A stretch of DNA of 64,000 bases from assembly GCF_022524485.1 (NCBI RefSeq), contig NZ_JAKXMK010000023.1:124001-188000 (forward strand). Reading direction: 5' to 3'. Below, piece after piece: positions 44,613 to 55,281 of the stretch (within the stretch, counting starts at the first letter, position 1; each line of letters opens with the position of its first letter). The notes under the pieces are model-generated. The model made no database searches. It saw nothing but the letters and a program-made list of their open reading frames with translations, and was not told where the DNA came from. The DNA is from Pseudonocardia alaniniphila (GTDB taxonomy: Bacteria > Actinomycetota > Actinomycetes > Mycobacteriales > Pseudonocardiaceae). Both the position numbers and the translations under genes were made by a program.

Positions 44613-46037
44613 CTAGGAGTCGTCCGCGACGCGGGTGCCGGTGATCTGGCTGCCGTCGGCGGAGCGCAGCAGGCAGATCACGTCCCGGTTCGTGAAGCTC
44701 GACGAGGCCCCGACGGGCGTCTCGAACGCCGCCTGCGACGGCACGAGAGCCGCCACGGCGAGCCGATCCTTGGCGGGCCCGGTGACCACTCCCGAGTCGA
44801 ACACCAGCGTGCACGCCTGCGCCGCGTACGAAGCGAGCTGCGGGCGTCCTGGGTAGGGCAGGGCGCGCTGTGGGCCGAAGGGGTCGAAGGTCTGGAACAC
44901 CTCGAGGTCGTGCGGGCCGTCGCAGCTCACGGTGGAGCCGGAGGGGAACGCGCGCCCCGGGGCGAGCTGGCCCTGCAGGCACGCCCGGAACCTCGAACCG
45001 AAGTCCGGCAGGTCGCCGCCCGGGCCGTAGGTCAACGTGGTGACGTCCGGTCCGGACGGGACGAGAACTCCCGCCCTGGCCAGGGCGAGCCCCCCGGCCA
45101 TGCCCAGCACCGCCCCCAGCACCAGCGCCACCACGGGCCATACCCAGCGTCGCCGGGCGGACGTCGCCGATGCCGCAGCCGGGGCGGAGGGCGGCCCGTG
45201 GAACAGCGGTGTGGTCTCCGTGCCCGGCGCCGAGAGAAGGGCAGCGGCCTGCACTCCGCTGAGCCGGGCCTGCGGGGAACGCTGCAGGAGCCCCGAGATG
45301 ACCGCCCCGAGCGGCCCCCGGGTGCGGGTGCTCGGTACGTCGGCGTGCAGCACCGCGGCGATCGTGGCCGCCGTCGTCTCCCGGCTGAACGGCCCGGTGC
45401 CGTGAACCGCGTAGAACAGCGTGGCGCCTGCCGCCCACAGATCCGATGCCGGAGTCGCCTGCGCTCCCTCCAGCCGCTCCGGTGAGAGATAGCTGGGCGA
45501 GCCGATGACCGAACCGGTGGTGGTCAGCCCCGGGTCGTCGACGGCCTGGGCGATCCCGAAGTCGGCGAGCCGCACCCGGCTGCCCGGGCCGAGCATGACG
45601 TTGCTGGGCTTGACGTCACGGTGCACCACCCCGCTCTCGTGTGCGGTGCGCAGCGCGCTGAGCAGCTGCTGGGCCACGGACGCGGCCGAACGCTCGTCGA
45701 GTGGCCCGTGACGCTGCACCACGTCGGCGAGGGTGGGCGCCTCCACCAGCTCCATCACGATGTGGTCGATCCCGTCGTCGGTGACGACGTCGTAGACGGT
45801 GACGATGCCGGGGTCGTTGAGCCGACCGGCCGTGCGTGCCTCGCGGAGCAGCCGCTCCCGGAACGAGCGCCGGTCCTCGGCGCTGTGCCCCTCCGGGAGG
45901 TGGAGCTCCTTCACCGCCACCTGCCGGCCCATCACGCGGTCCTCGGCGCGCCACACGATGCCCATGCCACCGCGGCCGAGCTCGCCGAGCACGACGTAGC
46001 GGCCGCCGATGACGCGCGTGGGGCTGACCGGGTTCAT
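44613..46037 (-). CDS. Transmembrane Ser/Thr protein kinase with a Septum_form-like outer domain
   Basis: 474 residues. Kinase domain: GRGGMGIV (21-28), VAVKEL (K43), HRDVKPSN and DFG, with GSPSYLSPE as the P+1 loop. A juxtamembrane linker leads to one membrane helix at about 293-318. The outer part has four cysteines (RACLQG, VSCDGPHDLEVF, AACTLVF, VICLLR); the CDGPHDLEVF pattern resembles the actinobacterial septum-formation domain. ATG 46037 overlaps the stop of xthA by ATGA. If the domain assignment holds, this kinase may respond to the division site or wall turnover. Confidence 0.9.
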   Translation of the reverse strand: MNPVSPTRVIGGRYVVLGELGRGGMGIVWRAEDRVMGRQVAVKELHLPEGHSAEDRRSFRERLLREARTAGRLNDPGIVTVYDVVTDDGIDHIVMELVEAPTLADVVQRHGPLDERSAASVAQQLLSALRTAHESGVVHRDVKPSNVMLGPGSRVRLADFGIAQAVDDPGLTTTGSVIGSPSYLSPERLEGAQATPASDLWAAGATLFYAVHGTGPFSRETTAATIAAVLHADVPSTRTRGPLGAVISGLLQRSPQARLSGVQAAALLSAPGTETTPLFHGPPSAPAAASATSARRRWVWPVVALVLGAVLGMAGGLALARAGVLVPSGPDVTTLTYGPGGDLPDFGSRFRACLQGQLAPGRAFPSGSTVSCDGPHDLEVFQTFDPFGPQRALPYPGRPQLASYAAQACTLVFDSGVVTGPAKDRLAVAALVPSQAAFETPVGASSSFTNRDVICLLRSADGSQITGTRVADDS

Positions 46038-46825
46038 GATGCGTACACGATGGTCACCGGCGCGTGGTCCGACCAGCGCTCACCGTGGCTCTGTGCCCGC
46101 TCCACCACGGCGGAGACGGCGCGCGCGGCCAGCTCCGGCGTCGCGACGTGGTGGTCGATGCGCCATCCCGTGTCGTTGTCGAAGGCCCGTCCCCGGTAGG
46201 ACCACCACGAGTACGGCCCGTCGACGCCCGGGTGCAGGGCCCGCACGACGTCCACCCAGCCGCTCGCGAAGAGCGCAGCCATCCACTCCCGCTCGTGGGG
46301 CAGGAACCCCGAGTTCTTGACGTTGCCACGCCAGTTGCGGATGTCGGCTTCCGTCGGCGCGATGTTCCAGTCGCCGCAGACCAGCATCTCCCGGTCCTCC
46401 GCGGCCGCCTTCTCCCGCCGCTCGGCGAGGAAGGGGGCGAAGAGCGCGAGGAAGCGGTTCTTCTCCGCCTGCCTCGGCGTGCCGACGGTGCCGTTGGGCA
46501 GGTAGAGGGACGCGACGGTGAGGCCGGGCAGGTCGACCTCGAGATAGCGCCCGGCGCCGTCGAACTCCGCCTCGCCGATGCCCACCCTGACGGCCTCGGG
46601 CTGCTCTCTCGTGAGCACACCGACGCCGTTGCGCCCGCGAGTGCTCTCGCACGGGGCGTAGGCGAGGTGCCAGCCTGCGAGCATCGCGGGCGGCAACTCG
46701 TCGAGCTGCGCGCGTGTCTCCTGCAGGCAGACGATGTCGGCGGACGTGCCGGTCAGCCAGCGCAGGAGCCCCTTCGCGGCGGCCGCTCGGACCCCGTTGA
46801 CGTTGACCGAGCTGACGGTGCGCAC
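46034..46825 (-). CDS. xthA: Exodeoxyribonuclease III / AP endonuclease
   Basis: 263 residues of the EEP superfamily. Active-site pieces in order: VNVNGVRAA, CLQETRAQ with the metal-binding glutamate, GVGVLT, VCGDWNIAP and WSDHAPVTI at the end. It repairs abasic sites and trims 3-prime ends. GTG 46825 is chosen; the longer reading starts at TTG 46843 and would overlap the SH3 gene by four bases. It is followed with overlap by the kinase, so DNA repair and signalling proteins are produced from one message here. Confidence 0.94.
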   Translation of the reverse strand: MRTVSSVNVNGVRAAAAKGLLRWLTGTSADIVCLQETRAQLDELPPAMLAGWHLAYAPCESTRGRNGVGVLTREQPEAVRVGIGEAEFDGAGRYLEVDLPGLTVASLYLPNGTVGTPRQAEKNRFLALFAPFLAERREKAAAEDREMLVCGDWNIAPTEADIRNWRGNVKNSGFLPHEREWMAALFASGWVDVVRALHPGVDGPYSWWSYRGRAFDNDTGWRIDHHVATPELAARAVSAVVERAQSHGERWSDHAPVTIVYAS

Positions 46826-46839
46826 GCCCGCAGCGTCCC

Positions 46840-47190
46840 TCAAGCGCAGTTGGTGTCCGGGAGCGGGGTCAGGAACTGGTCAGCCGCCCACTGGTTGCCC
46901 TCCAGCTCGCGGAACCCGTTGGTGACGATCCGGGTGCCGTCGACGCGGTCGCCACGCACGAGCGTCTGGAGCAGGGCGGAGTCCGGGTCGGGCGCGGCTC
47001 GTACGTTGAGCTGGTCGGCTGCGACCTCGAGCTGGCAGCCGGTGGACCCGTCGGCGGCGGCCGACTGATCGTTCAGGCCACCGCGGTCGATGATGGCGAT
47101 GAACGCGAGGAGCACGCCGACGACCAGCACGAACGTCCATCCTCGGAACGTCTTCTTCTCTAGCTTCGGAATCTTGAACCTTGAGGCCAC
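46840..47190 (-). CDS. Membrane-anchored SH3-like protein
   Basis: 116 residues from GTG 47190 (GGGAG about 8 nt upstream). A basic cytoplasmic N-terminus (SRFKIPKLEKKTFRG), one membrane helix at about 18-38, then an outer domain with VAADQLNVRAAPDPDSALLQTLVRGDRVDG, the usual bacterial SH3 (SH3b) core, and two cysteines. Bacterial SH3 domains often bind cell wall peptides. It is the first gene of the xthA-kinase unit and its 3-prime end nearly touches xthA. Confidence 0.8.
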   Translation of the reverse strand: MASRFKIPKLEKKTFRGWTFVLVVGVLLAFIAIIDRGGLNDQSAAADGSTGCQLEVAADQLNVRAAPDPDSALLQTLVRGDRVDGTRIVTNGFRELEGNQWAADQFLTPLPDTNCA

Positions 47191-47407
47191 GGCCGCGTCT
47201 CCCGGGGACGGTGAGGTGTACCAACGGTAGCGGAACGACCACCCGGATCCCACCGATGATCTTCGATCACTGTGATGTCGGCGTACTGACCACCATGTCG
47301 TGCGACGCACTCCCCCGGTCGTGTTGTGCAAGGGATAGCGTGTCGAGAGGGAGCAGCGCGCTCCGCGACCCAGGTCCGACCAGTCCCGAGGCAGGCCCGA
47401 AACAACG

Positions 47408-49621
<2,214 letters not shown>

Positions 49622-49629
49622 AGGCATTC

Positions 49630-49682
49630 AGGAGCCGTAGTGCTGTCGTGAGCGTCACCTGACAGCACTACGGCTCCTTTCT
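49630..49682 (+). terminator. Rho-independent terminator after icd
   Basis: An 18-bp perfect stem (49630-49647 with 49661-49678) followed by a short pyrimidine tail, TTCT. The loop contains a further GTGA/TCAC pairing. It may also stop the convergent membrane-protein genes. Confidence 0.9.
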
Positions 49683-49684
49683 AC

Positions 49685-50074
49685 TCATAGGAGCTTGATG
49701 AGGACGGCTCCTACTGCTATGTGCATTGACAGCAGGACCAGCTGCGACGGTCCTGTTGCTCCCGTTAGCGGTGTGATCAGCGATAGGCCTAGCACCGCCA
49801 GAGCGGTCACCGTCCACGTCCGGCGGGGGCGCGTGGCGCGGCGTTCCAGCACGGCGAGCAGAGCCCATCCGGAGAGGCCTGCGCACAGCGCCCCGGTCAC
49901 CACGGCGAGTACGCCCACCGGGGTCTCCGTTCCGCCGATCGGCGTGGCCGTGAGGTCGAGCCCCGCCACCGGTACGGCGACGGCCCAGATCGCGAGCGGC
50001 GCGAGCACGGCGAGCGCCACGACGGTGGCGCGCCGGGCCGCCGAACGGGTCGAGGGTCGGGTGGTGGTGGTCAT
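49685..50074 (-). CDS. DUF6069-like four-helix membrane protein
   Basis: 129 residues. Four membrane helices in order: VALAVLAPLAIWAVAVPVAGLDL, VGVLAVVTGALCAGLSGWALLAVLERR, a short WTVTALAVLGLSLITPL and LVLLSMHIAVGAVLI. The pattern matches small DUF6069-type membrane proteins of actinobacteria (my recollection). ATG 50074 overlaps the VC0807-like stop by ATGA. The pair is divergent from a two-component operon and is a likely target of it. Function unknown. Confidence 0.7.
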   Translation of the reverse strand: MTTTTRPSTRSAARRATVVALAVLAPLAIWAVAVPVAGLDLTATPIGGTETPVGVLAVVTGALCAGLSGWALLAVLERRATRPRRTWTVTALAVLGLSLITPLTGATGPSQLVLLSMHIAVGAVLIKLL

Positions 50075-50769
50075 GCGACGGACTCCTTCATGGACGGGGC
50101 CCGGCGACGCCCGAACAGCAGGTGCCACGAGCCGGAGCGGTACAGGAAGACGTGGGTCGGGACCTGCATGGCCACGAGGGTCACGAGGGTGAGAGCGGTG
50201 TCGAGGGCCGGCACGGCCGGCACCGGCAGCGTGGCGGCCATGAGGACTCGCAGCGCGCAGTCGAGGAGCAGCACGCCGCCCCACATCACGGTGACCGACC
50301 GCCACGCGCGCCGGAAGCGTGGGTCGCTCTCCCACAGTTCGTCCATGAGGTCGGCGCGGTGTGGGAAGAGCGTCTGCGTGACCCGGAACGTCAGCGGACG
50401 GCGCAGCCACAGGCTCGCGAGCGTCCAGACTCCGAACGGCAGGCTCAGCAGGGCGTTGCGCATCAGCAGTTCACGCGGGTCACCGGTGATCAGCGAGGCG
50501 AGGGTCCCCACCGTCATCGCGACGAAGACCGCCAATGCCACCGGCTCGACCCGGCACCCGCGCGCCAGCGACACCACGGTCTTGATCGCGGGCGGAGCAC
50601 CCGCCATGACGAGTGCGGTGAGGTCGTCGACGCCTGCGGCGTGCAGCGCGTAGAAGAGGGCGAGAGGGGCCGCGACGTCGACGAGCAGCGTCTGCAGGCC
50701 GGAGGCGCCACCGCGGTTGCCTGATGTGGTCACAGCGGGAGCGTCGCGGGCGGGAGGCAGGGCGGGCAT
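50071..50769 (-). CDS. VC0807-family membrane protein
   Basis: 232 residues with about five membrane helices. LLVDVAAPLALFYALHAAGVDDLTALVMAGAPP and the central MRNALLSLPFGVWTLASLW match the VC0807/intracellular-septation-A-like family found in many actinobacteria. The end overlaps the DUF6069-like gene by four bases. The start is ATG 50769; no ribosome site is obvious and GTG 50733 is an alternative. Function unknown. Confidence 0.8.
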   Translation of the reverse strand: MPALPPARDAPAVTTSGNRGGASGLQTLLVDVAAPLALFYALHAAGVDDLTALVMAGAPPAIKTVVSLARGCRVEPVALAVFVAMTVGTLASLITGDPRELLMRNALLSLPFGVWTLASLWLRRPLTFRVTQTLFPHRADLMDELWESDPRFRRAWRSVTVMWGGVLLLDCALRVLMAATLPVPAVPALDTALTLVTLVAMQVPTHVFLYRSGSWHLLFGRRRAPSMKESVA

Positions 50770-50811
50770 CGGCCGGACGCTCGTGCGGGTGCCACTCCCG
50801 TCGCCGCCGGG

Positions 50812-50854
50812 TTCGACTTTTGTCGGGGTCCGCTGTGGATTCGACTTTTGTCGG
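50812..50854 (+). repeat. 28-bp-period direct repeat upstream of a two-component operon
   Basis: TTCGACTTTTGTCGG occurs exactly twice (50812-50826 and 50840-50854), each with a CGAC-4-GTCG palindrome, and similarity continues downstream of each copy (GTCCGCT and GTTCCGCT). The second copy ends next to the -35 position of the histidine kinase promoter. Confidence 0.75.
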
Positions 50855-50878
50855 TGTTCCGCTCGCCGCCTGCGGCCC

Positions 50879-50884
50879 TACTCT
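50879..50884 (+). promoter_or_regulatory. Probable -10 element of the second histidine kinase gene (leaderless)
   Basis: TACTCT ends 7 nt before GTG 50892. Confidence 0.55.
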
Positions 50885-50891
50885 CCCCGGC

Positions 50892-52034
50892 GTGAAGCGG
50901 GACGGTGGCGGCTGTTCGTCCGCGCGCGGAATTGCGATCCTCACCGTGGTCGGCACGGTTTTCGTCACGCTGACGATCATCGGCCGGGCCGACAGCGGCC
51001 ACGCGGTGCTTCCGCTGGACATCATCGCCGGCGTCCTCGCGTGCACGCTGCTGCCCCTGTTGCTGCGGTGGCCGATCCCCGCTGCGGTGGCGCTCGCGAT
51101 ACTGGCCGCGTTCTCGCCTGCCGCAACACCGCCGTCCACCATCGGCACCCTGCACATCGCCCGGGAGCGACCGGTCGCGTCGGCCGTCGGGTTCGGGTTG
51201 ATCGGGCTCGCCGCCCACGCGGTCCAGGGCCTGTTGCGACCCGCGCCGGGCCTGTCCTACGAATGGTGGCTCGTCCTCGCGCTCGTCACGCACGCAGCGC
51301 TCGTGGCGTGGGGTGCTTTCGCCCGGGCGCGGCGCGCGCTCATCGAGTCGCTGCGGGAGCGGGCCCGCCGGGCCGAGGACGAGCAGGCCCAGCGCGTCGC
51401 CGCTGCGCGTGCACACGAACGCACCCTGATCGCCCGCGAGATGCACGACGTGCTGGCCCACCGGCTCTCCCTGGTGGCGGCGTCGGCAGGTGCTCTGGAG
51501 TACCGCCCCGACTCCTCACCCGAGCAGCTCGCCAAGGTGGCGGGTGTCGTCCGGGCGGGCGTGCACCAGGCGCTGGAGGAGCTGCGCGAGGTGATCGGGG
51601 TGCTGCGCGCCGACGGCACCGACCCCGCCGCCGACGCTCCGCAGCCGACGCTCACCGACCTGCCCGCCCTGCTGGACGAGTCCCGGGCCGCAGGGGTGGT
51701 TCTCGACGTGGACAACTGGGTCGCCGACCCGTCGAGCACGCCGGAGGGCACGGGACGTTCGGCGTACCGGATCATCCAGGAGGGCCTGACCAACGCCCGC
51801 AAGCACGCGCCGGGCCGTCCCGTCCACGTCCAGGTCGACGGTGGTCCGGGCGACGGCCTACTGATCGACATCCGCAACCTCCTGCCCGACCAGCCGCCGG
51901 ACTCGCCTCCCGGCAGCGGCACCGGTCTCGTCGGCCTGGCCGAGCGGGCCCAGCTCGCGGGCGGGCGCCTCGGGCACGGGGTGACCCCGGACGGGGAGTT
52001 CCGGCTGCACGCGGCGCTACCGTGGCCCGGGTGA
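50892..52034 (+). CDS. Sensor histidine kinase (HisKA_3 type)
   Basis: 380 residues from GTG 50892. Four or five membrane helices in the first 150 residues and no large outer loop. Then the phospho-acceptor box AREMHDVLAHRLSLVAASAGAL (H185), the N box QEGLTNARKHAPG and the G box GTGLVGLAERAQLAGG. Part of the NarX/DesK-like group. The promoter is leaderless and the stop overlaps the regulator start by GTGA. Members with few outer residues often sense membrane or cell-envelope state. Confidence 0.92.
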   Translation: MKRDGGGCSSARGIAILTVVGTVFVTLTIIGRADSGHAVLPLDIIAGVLACTLLPLLLRWPIPAAVALAILAAFSPAATPPSTIGTLHIARERPVASAVGFGLIGLAAHAVQGLLRPAPGLSYEWWLVLALVTHAALVAWGAFARARRALIESLRERARRAEDEQAQRVAAARAHERTLIAREMHDVLAHRLSLVAASAGALEYRPDSSPEQLAKVAGVVRAGVHQALEELREVIGVLRADGTDPAADAPQPTLTDLPALLDESRAAGVVLDVDNWVADPSSTPEGTGRSAYRIIQEGLTNARKHAPGRPVHVQVDGGPGDGLLIDIRNLLPDQPPDSPPGSGTGLVGLAERAQLAGGRLGHGVTPDGEFRLHAALPWPG

Positions 52035-52696
52035 TCACCAGGTCGGACGGAACAGTGCGGGTGCTCGTCGTCGACGACGACCCCCTGGTGCGCGGGGCGC
52101 TCACGATGATGCTGGACGGAGCTGCCGGGATCTCGGTGGTCGGCGAGGCAGGCGACGGCGACGAGGTGCCCGCGGTGGTCGATGCGCACGCACCGGACGT
52201 CGTCCTGATGGACCTGCGGATGCCGAGGGTGAACGGGATCGCCGCCACCCGGCGGCTGCGGGCCCGGCCGCAGCCGCCCGAGGTGGTCGTCCTGACCACG
52301 TTCGACACCGACGAGAACGTGCTCAGGGCGCTGCGCGCCGGCGCCAGCGGGTTCCTGCTCAAGGACACCCCGCCCGCTCAGATCGTCGACGCGGTCCGGC
52401 GGGTGGCGGCGGGCGATCCCATCCTGTCCCCGGGCGTCACCCGGCGGCTGATGGACCGGGTCACCGCGGAGACGGGCTCCCACGAGCAGGCCCGCGCCAC
52501 CCTGCGCGCGCTCAGCCCGCGCGAGCACGAGGTGGCGATCGAGGTGGCCAGAGGACGCTCCAACGCGGAGATCGCGGAGGGGCTCGGCATGACCGTCGCA
52601 ACGGTCAAGGCTCACGTCTCCCACGTGCTGACGAAGCTCCACCTCGGCAACCGCACCCAGATCGCGCTGCTCGTCCACGACGCAGGCCTGGTCTGA
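52031..52696 (+). CDS. NarL-family response regulator (partner of 50892)
   Basis: 221 residues. Receiver VLVVDDDPLV, phosphorylated D61 in VLMDLRMP, TTF switch, FLLKDTPP lysine; LuxR-type helix-turn-helix LSPREHEVAIEVARGRSNAEIAEGL. Overlaps the kinase by four bases. Its likely targets are the direct repeats between it and the VC0807/DUF6069 pair, and possibly the ABC exporter 50 bp downstream. Confidence 0.94.
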   Translation: MITRSDGTVRVLVVDDDPLVRGALTMMLDGAAGISVVGEAGDGDEVPAVVDAHAPDVVLMDLRMPRVNGIAATRRLRARPQPPEVVVLTTFDTDENVLRALRAGASGFLLKDTPPAQIVDAVRRVAAGDPILSPGVTRRLMDRVTAETGSHEQARATLRALSPREHEVAIEVARGRSNAEIAEGLGMTVATVKAHVSHVLTKLHLGNRTQIALLVHDAGLV

Positions 52697-52731
52697 GCCC
52701 GCACGGCGCGAAAACCGGTTGCGGCCGGTCG

Positions 52732-52737
52732 TAACGT
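52732..52737 (+). promoter_or_regulatory. Possible -10 element of the ABC-2 operon
   Basis: TAACGT ends 8 nt before GTG 52746; slightly wider than elsewhere. Confidence 0.35.
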
Positions 52738-52745
52738 CGACGGAC

Positions 52746-53531
52746 GTGCTCGCGCCCTATCCGCAGCTCGTCGCCGCGGGCTACCGGCGATACGCGAGCT
52801 ATCGCCAGGCGACCTTCGCCGGGCTCGCCACCAACACCGTGTTCGGTCTCCTGCGGGCCGCCGTGCTGGTCGCCGTGCTGGACCAGCGCGGCACGGTCGC
52901 CGGCTACGACGTGCCCACCGCCATCACCTACGTCTGGCTCGGCCAGGGCCTGATCAGCGTCGTGATGCTGTGGGGCGACCAGGAGCTGGCCCGGCGGGTC
53001 CGGACCGGCGACGTCGTCGTCGACCTGGGGCGACCATGGGACCTGCAGGCCGCGCTGCTCTCCACCGACCTCGGCCGTGCCTGCCACGCCGTCGTGCTGC
53101 GCTTGGTCCCGCCCGCCGCGTTCGGGGCGGTGTTCTTCCCGTTCCGGTGGCCCGAGCGGCCGGACACGTGGCTCTGGTTCAGCGTGTCCGTCCTGCTCGC
53201 GGTGGTGGTGAGCTTCGGGATCCGTTTCCTGCTCAACGCGAGCGCCTTCTGGCTGCTCGACGTGCGCGGCGTGATCGCCGTCTGGGGAGTCGCCGGCGGG
53301 GTCCTGAGCGGCCTCGTGATGCCGTTGGCGTGGTTCCCGGAGTGGGCGCGGACGGTGCTGTGGCTGACCCCGTTCCCGTCACTCTTCCAGAGCCCGATCG
53401 ACGTGTTCACCGAGCGCGGCAACGCTCTCGGCGTGGTCGCCGTCCAGCTCGGCTGGGCCGCGCTGCTCCTCGTGGTCGGCCGGGCCGTCCTGGCCCGTGG
53501 CACGCGGCGGCTGGTGGTGCAAGGTGGCTGA
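52746..53531 (+). CDS. ABC-2-type transporter permease A
   Basis: 261 residues, six membrane segments (for example FAGLATNTVFGLLRAAVLVAVL and VIAVWGVAGGVLSGLVMPLAWFPEW). Together with the next gene it matches the paired permeases of the exporter group known as COG4587/COG3694. GTG 52746 has only a leaderless-type hexamer upstream. The stop overlaps the second permease by eight bases. Exported substrate unknown. Confidence 0.85.
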   Translation: MLAPYPQLVAAGYRRYASYRQATFAGLATNTVFGLLRAAVLVAVLDQRGTVAGYDVPTAITYVWLGQGLISVVMLWGDQELARRVRTGDVVVDLGRPWDLQAALLSTDLGRACHAVVLRLVPPAAFGAVFFPFRWPERPDTWLWFSVSVLLAVVVSFGIRFLLNASAFWLLDVRGVIAVWGVAGGVLSGLVMPLAWFPEWARTVLWLTPFPSLFQSPIDVFTERGNALGVVAVQLGWAALLLVVGRAVLARGTRRLVVQGG

Positions 53532-54339
53532 GCTCCGGGTCGGCGCGGGGAGCATCTACCCGCGGATCGTCGCGTCGCGCATCCGCAGCCAGCTCGCCTA
53601 TCCGGCGTCGTTCGCGCTCGACGTCGTCGCGCAGTTCATCGGGCAGAGCATCGAGCTGATCGTGATCCTCGTCGTGTTCACGCAGGTCAGCTCGCTCGGC
53701 GGGTTCTCGGCAGGAGAGGTCGTGCTGATCTACGGCCTCTCCGCCACGGCGTTCGGGCTCGCCGACCTCTCCGTCGGCCAGGTGGAGGAGCTGCCCACCT
53801 ACATCCGCACCGGCGAGTTCGACGTCATGCTGCTGCGCCCGCTCGGCACCCTGCCGCAGCTGCTGTCGGCGGACGTCGCGCTGAAGCGGCTGGGCCGCGT
53901 CGCCGCCGGACTGGGCGTGCTGGTGTGGTCGTTCGTCACCCTCGACATCGACTGGACACCGGCCCGCGTGGCCCTCGCCGTGATCGCCCCGCTCGCAGGG
54001 GCGGTCATCCTCTCGTCGATGTGGGTGGCGGCGAACGCCGTCTCGTTCTGGTTCGTCGACGGTCGCGAGTTCGCGAACTCCGTCACCTACGGGTCGAGCT
54101 TCTCCACCTCCTACCCGATCACGATCTACGGCCCATGGCTGCGACGGGTCATGTGCTACGCCGTGCCCGCGGCGTTCGTGGCGTACTTCCCGGCGATCGG
54201 GCTCCTGGGCCGGCCCGATCCGCTCGGGCTGCCCGAGGTGCTGCAGTGGAGCTCCCCGCTCGTCGCGGTGGTGGCGGTGACCGGGGCAGGACTCGTCTGG
54301 CGCACGGGCGTACGGCACTACCAGGGGACGGGTTCATGA
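53524..54339 (+). CDS. ABC-2-type transporter permease B
   Basis: 271 residues, about six membrane segments. SIYPRIVASRIRSQLAYPASFALDVVAQ and LIYGLSATAFGLADLSVGQVEELPTYIRTGEFDVMLLRPLGTL resemble COG3694 (cited as landmarks, not as a continuous motif). GTG 53524 overlaps permease A; an upstream GTG at 53497 would overlap more. Overlaps the ATPase start by ATGA. Confidence 0.86.
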   Translation: MAELRVGAGSIYPRIVASRIRSQLAYPASFALDVVAQFIGQSIELIVILVVFTQVSSLGGFSAGEVVLIYGLSATAFGLADLSVGQVEELPTYIRTGEFDVMLLRPLGTLPQLLSADVALKRLGRVAAGLGVLVWSFVTLDIDWTPARVALAVIAPLAGAVILSSMWVAANAVSFWFVDGREFANSVTYGSSFSTSYPITIYGPWLRRVMCYAVPAAFVAYFPAIGLLGRPDPLGLPEVLQWSSPLVAVVAVTGAGLVWRTGVRHYQGTGS

Positions 54340-55280
54340 TCATCCAGACGGAGGCGCTGCGCCGGGACTTCCTGGTCGGCACCCGGCTGCGCAGGCAGCG
54401 CGTCACCGCGGTCGAGGACGTGACCATCTCCGTCGCGCGGGGGGAGGCGGTGGGCTTCCTCGGCCCGAACGGCGCAGGCAAGTCCACCACGATCAAGATG
54501 CTGACCGGGGTGCTCGTGCCCACGTCGGGTCGGGCGAACGTGTGCGGACTCGACCCGGTGCGCCGACGCCGCGAACTGGCCCGGCGCATCGGCGTGGTGT
54601 TCGGGCAGCGCAGCCAGCTGTGGTGGGACCTGCCGCTGCGGGACAGCTTCGACCTGCACGCCGCGATCCACCGCGTGCCCGCCGCCCGCTACCGGGAGCG
54701 GGTCGACGAGTGCGTCGAGCTGCTCGACATGGCGAGCTTTCTCGCCACACCCGTCCGGCAGCTCTCACTGGGCCAGCGGATGCGCGGAGAGGTCACCGCG
54801 GCGCTGCTGCACGCGCCCGAGCTCCTCGTGCTCGACGAGCCGACGATCGGCCTCGACCTCACGAGCAAGGAGCGACTGCGCTCGTTCCTCTCCGAGGTGA
54901 ACGCGCGCGGGGACGTCACGCTGCTGCTCACCACCCACGACCTGCCCGACGTCGAACGGCTCTGCCGGCGGGTGGTCGTCATCGATCAGGGCCGCGTGCT
55001 GGTGGACGACGAGCTGGCGGCACTGCGACAGGGCTTCGCCGGCCATCGTGTGCTGGTCGTCGAACTGGTGGAGCCCGTGCCGCCGCTGCACGGCCTCGCA
55101 GGCGTCGTCGACGTCACGGTGGAGGCCCAGGGGCTGCGGCAACGCCTGGAGTTCTCGCCGGGTGCCACCACGGCCGCCGAGCTGATCGGGACCGTCGCCC
55201 AGCAGGTGGAGCTGCGCGACGTCTCCGTCGTCGAGCCGTCGATCGAGGACCTCGTGCGCACGCTCTACTACTCGCACTGA
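54336..55280 (+). CDS. ABC-2-type transporter ATPase
   Basis: 314 residues. Walker A GPNGAGKST, Q-loop VVFGQRSQLWWDLP with two tryptophans typical of COG4586, signature LSLGQRMRGEV in which GQRMR replaces the usual GGQ, Walker B LVLDEPTIGLDL and TTHDLPDVE. About 70 residues at the C-terminus form the family-specific extra domain. It powers the two permeases upstream. It converges on the DUF2252 gene with a one-base gap. Confidence 0.94.
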   Translation: MIIQTEALRRDFLVGTRLRRQRVTAVEDVTISVARGEAVGFLGPNGAGKSTTIKMLTGVLVPTSGRANVCGLDPVRRRRELARRIGVVFGQRSQLWWDLPLRDSFDLHAAIHRVPAARYRERVDECVELLDMASFLATPVRQLSLGQRMRGEVTAALLHAPELLVLDEPTIGLDLTSKERLRSFLSEVNARGDVTLLLTTHDLPDVERLCRRVVVIDQGRVLVDDELAALRQGFAGHRVLVVELVEPVPPLHGLAGVVDVTVEAQGLRQRLEFSPGATTAAELIGTVAQQVELRDVSVVEPSIEDLVRTLYYSH

Positions 55281-55281
55281 C

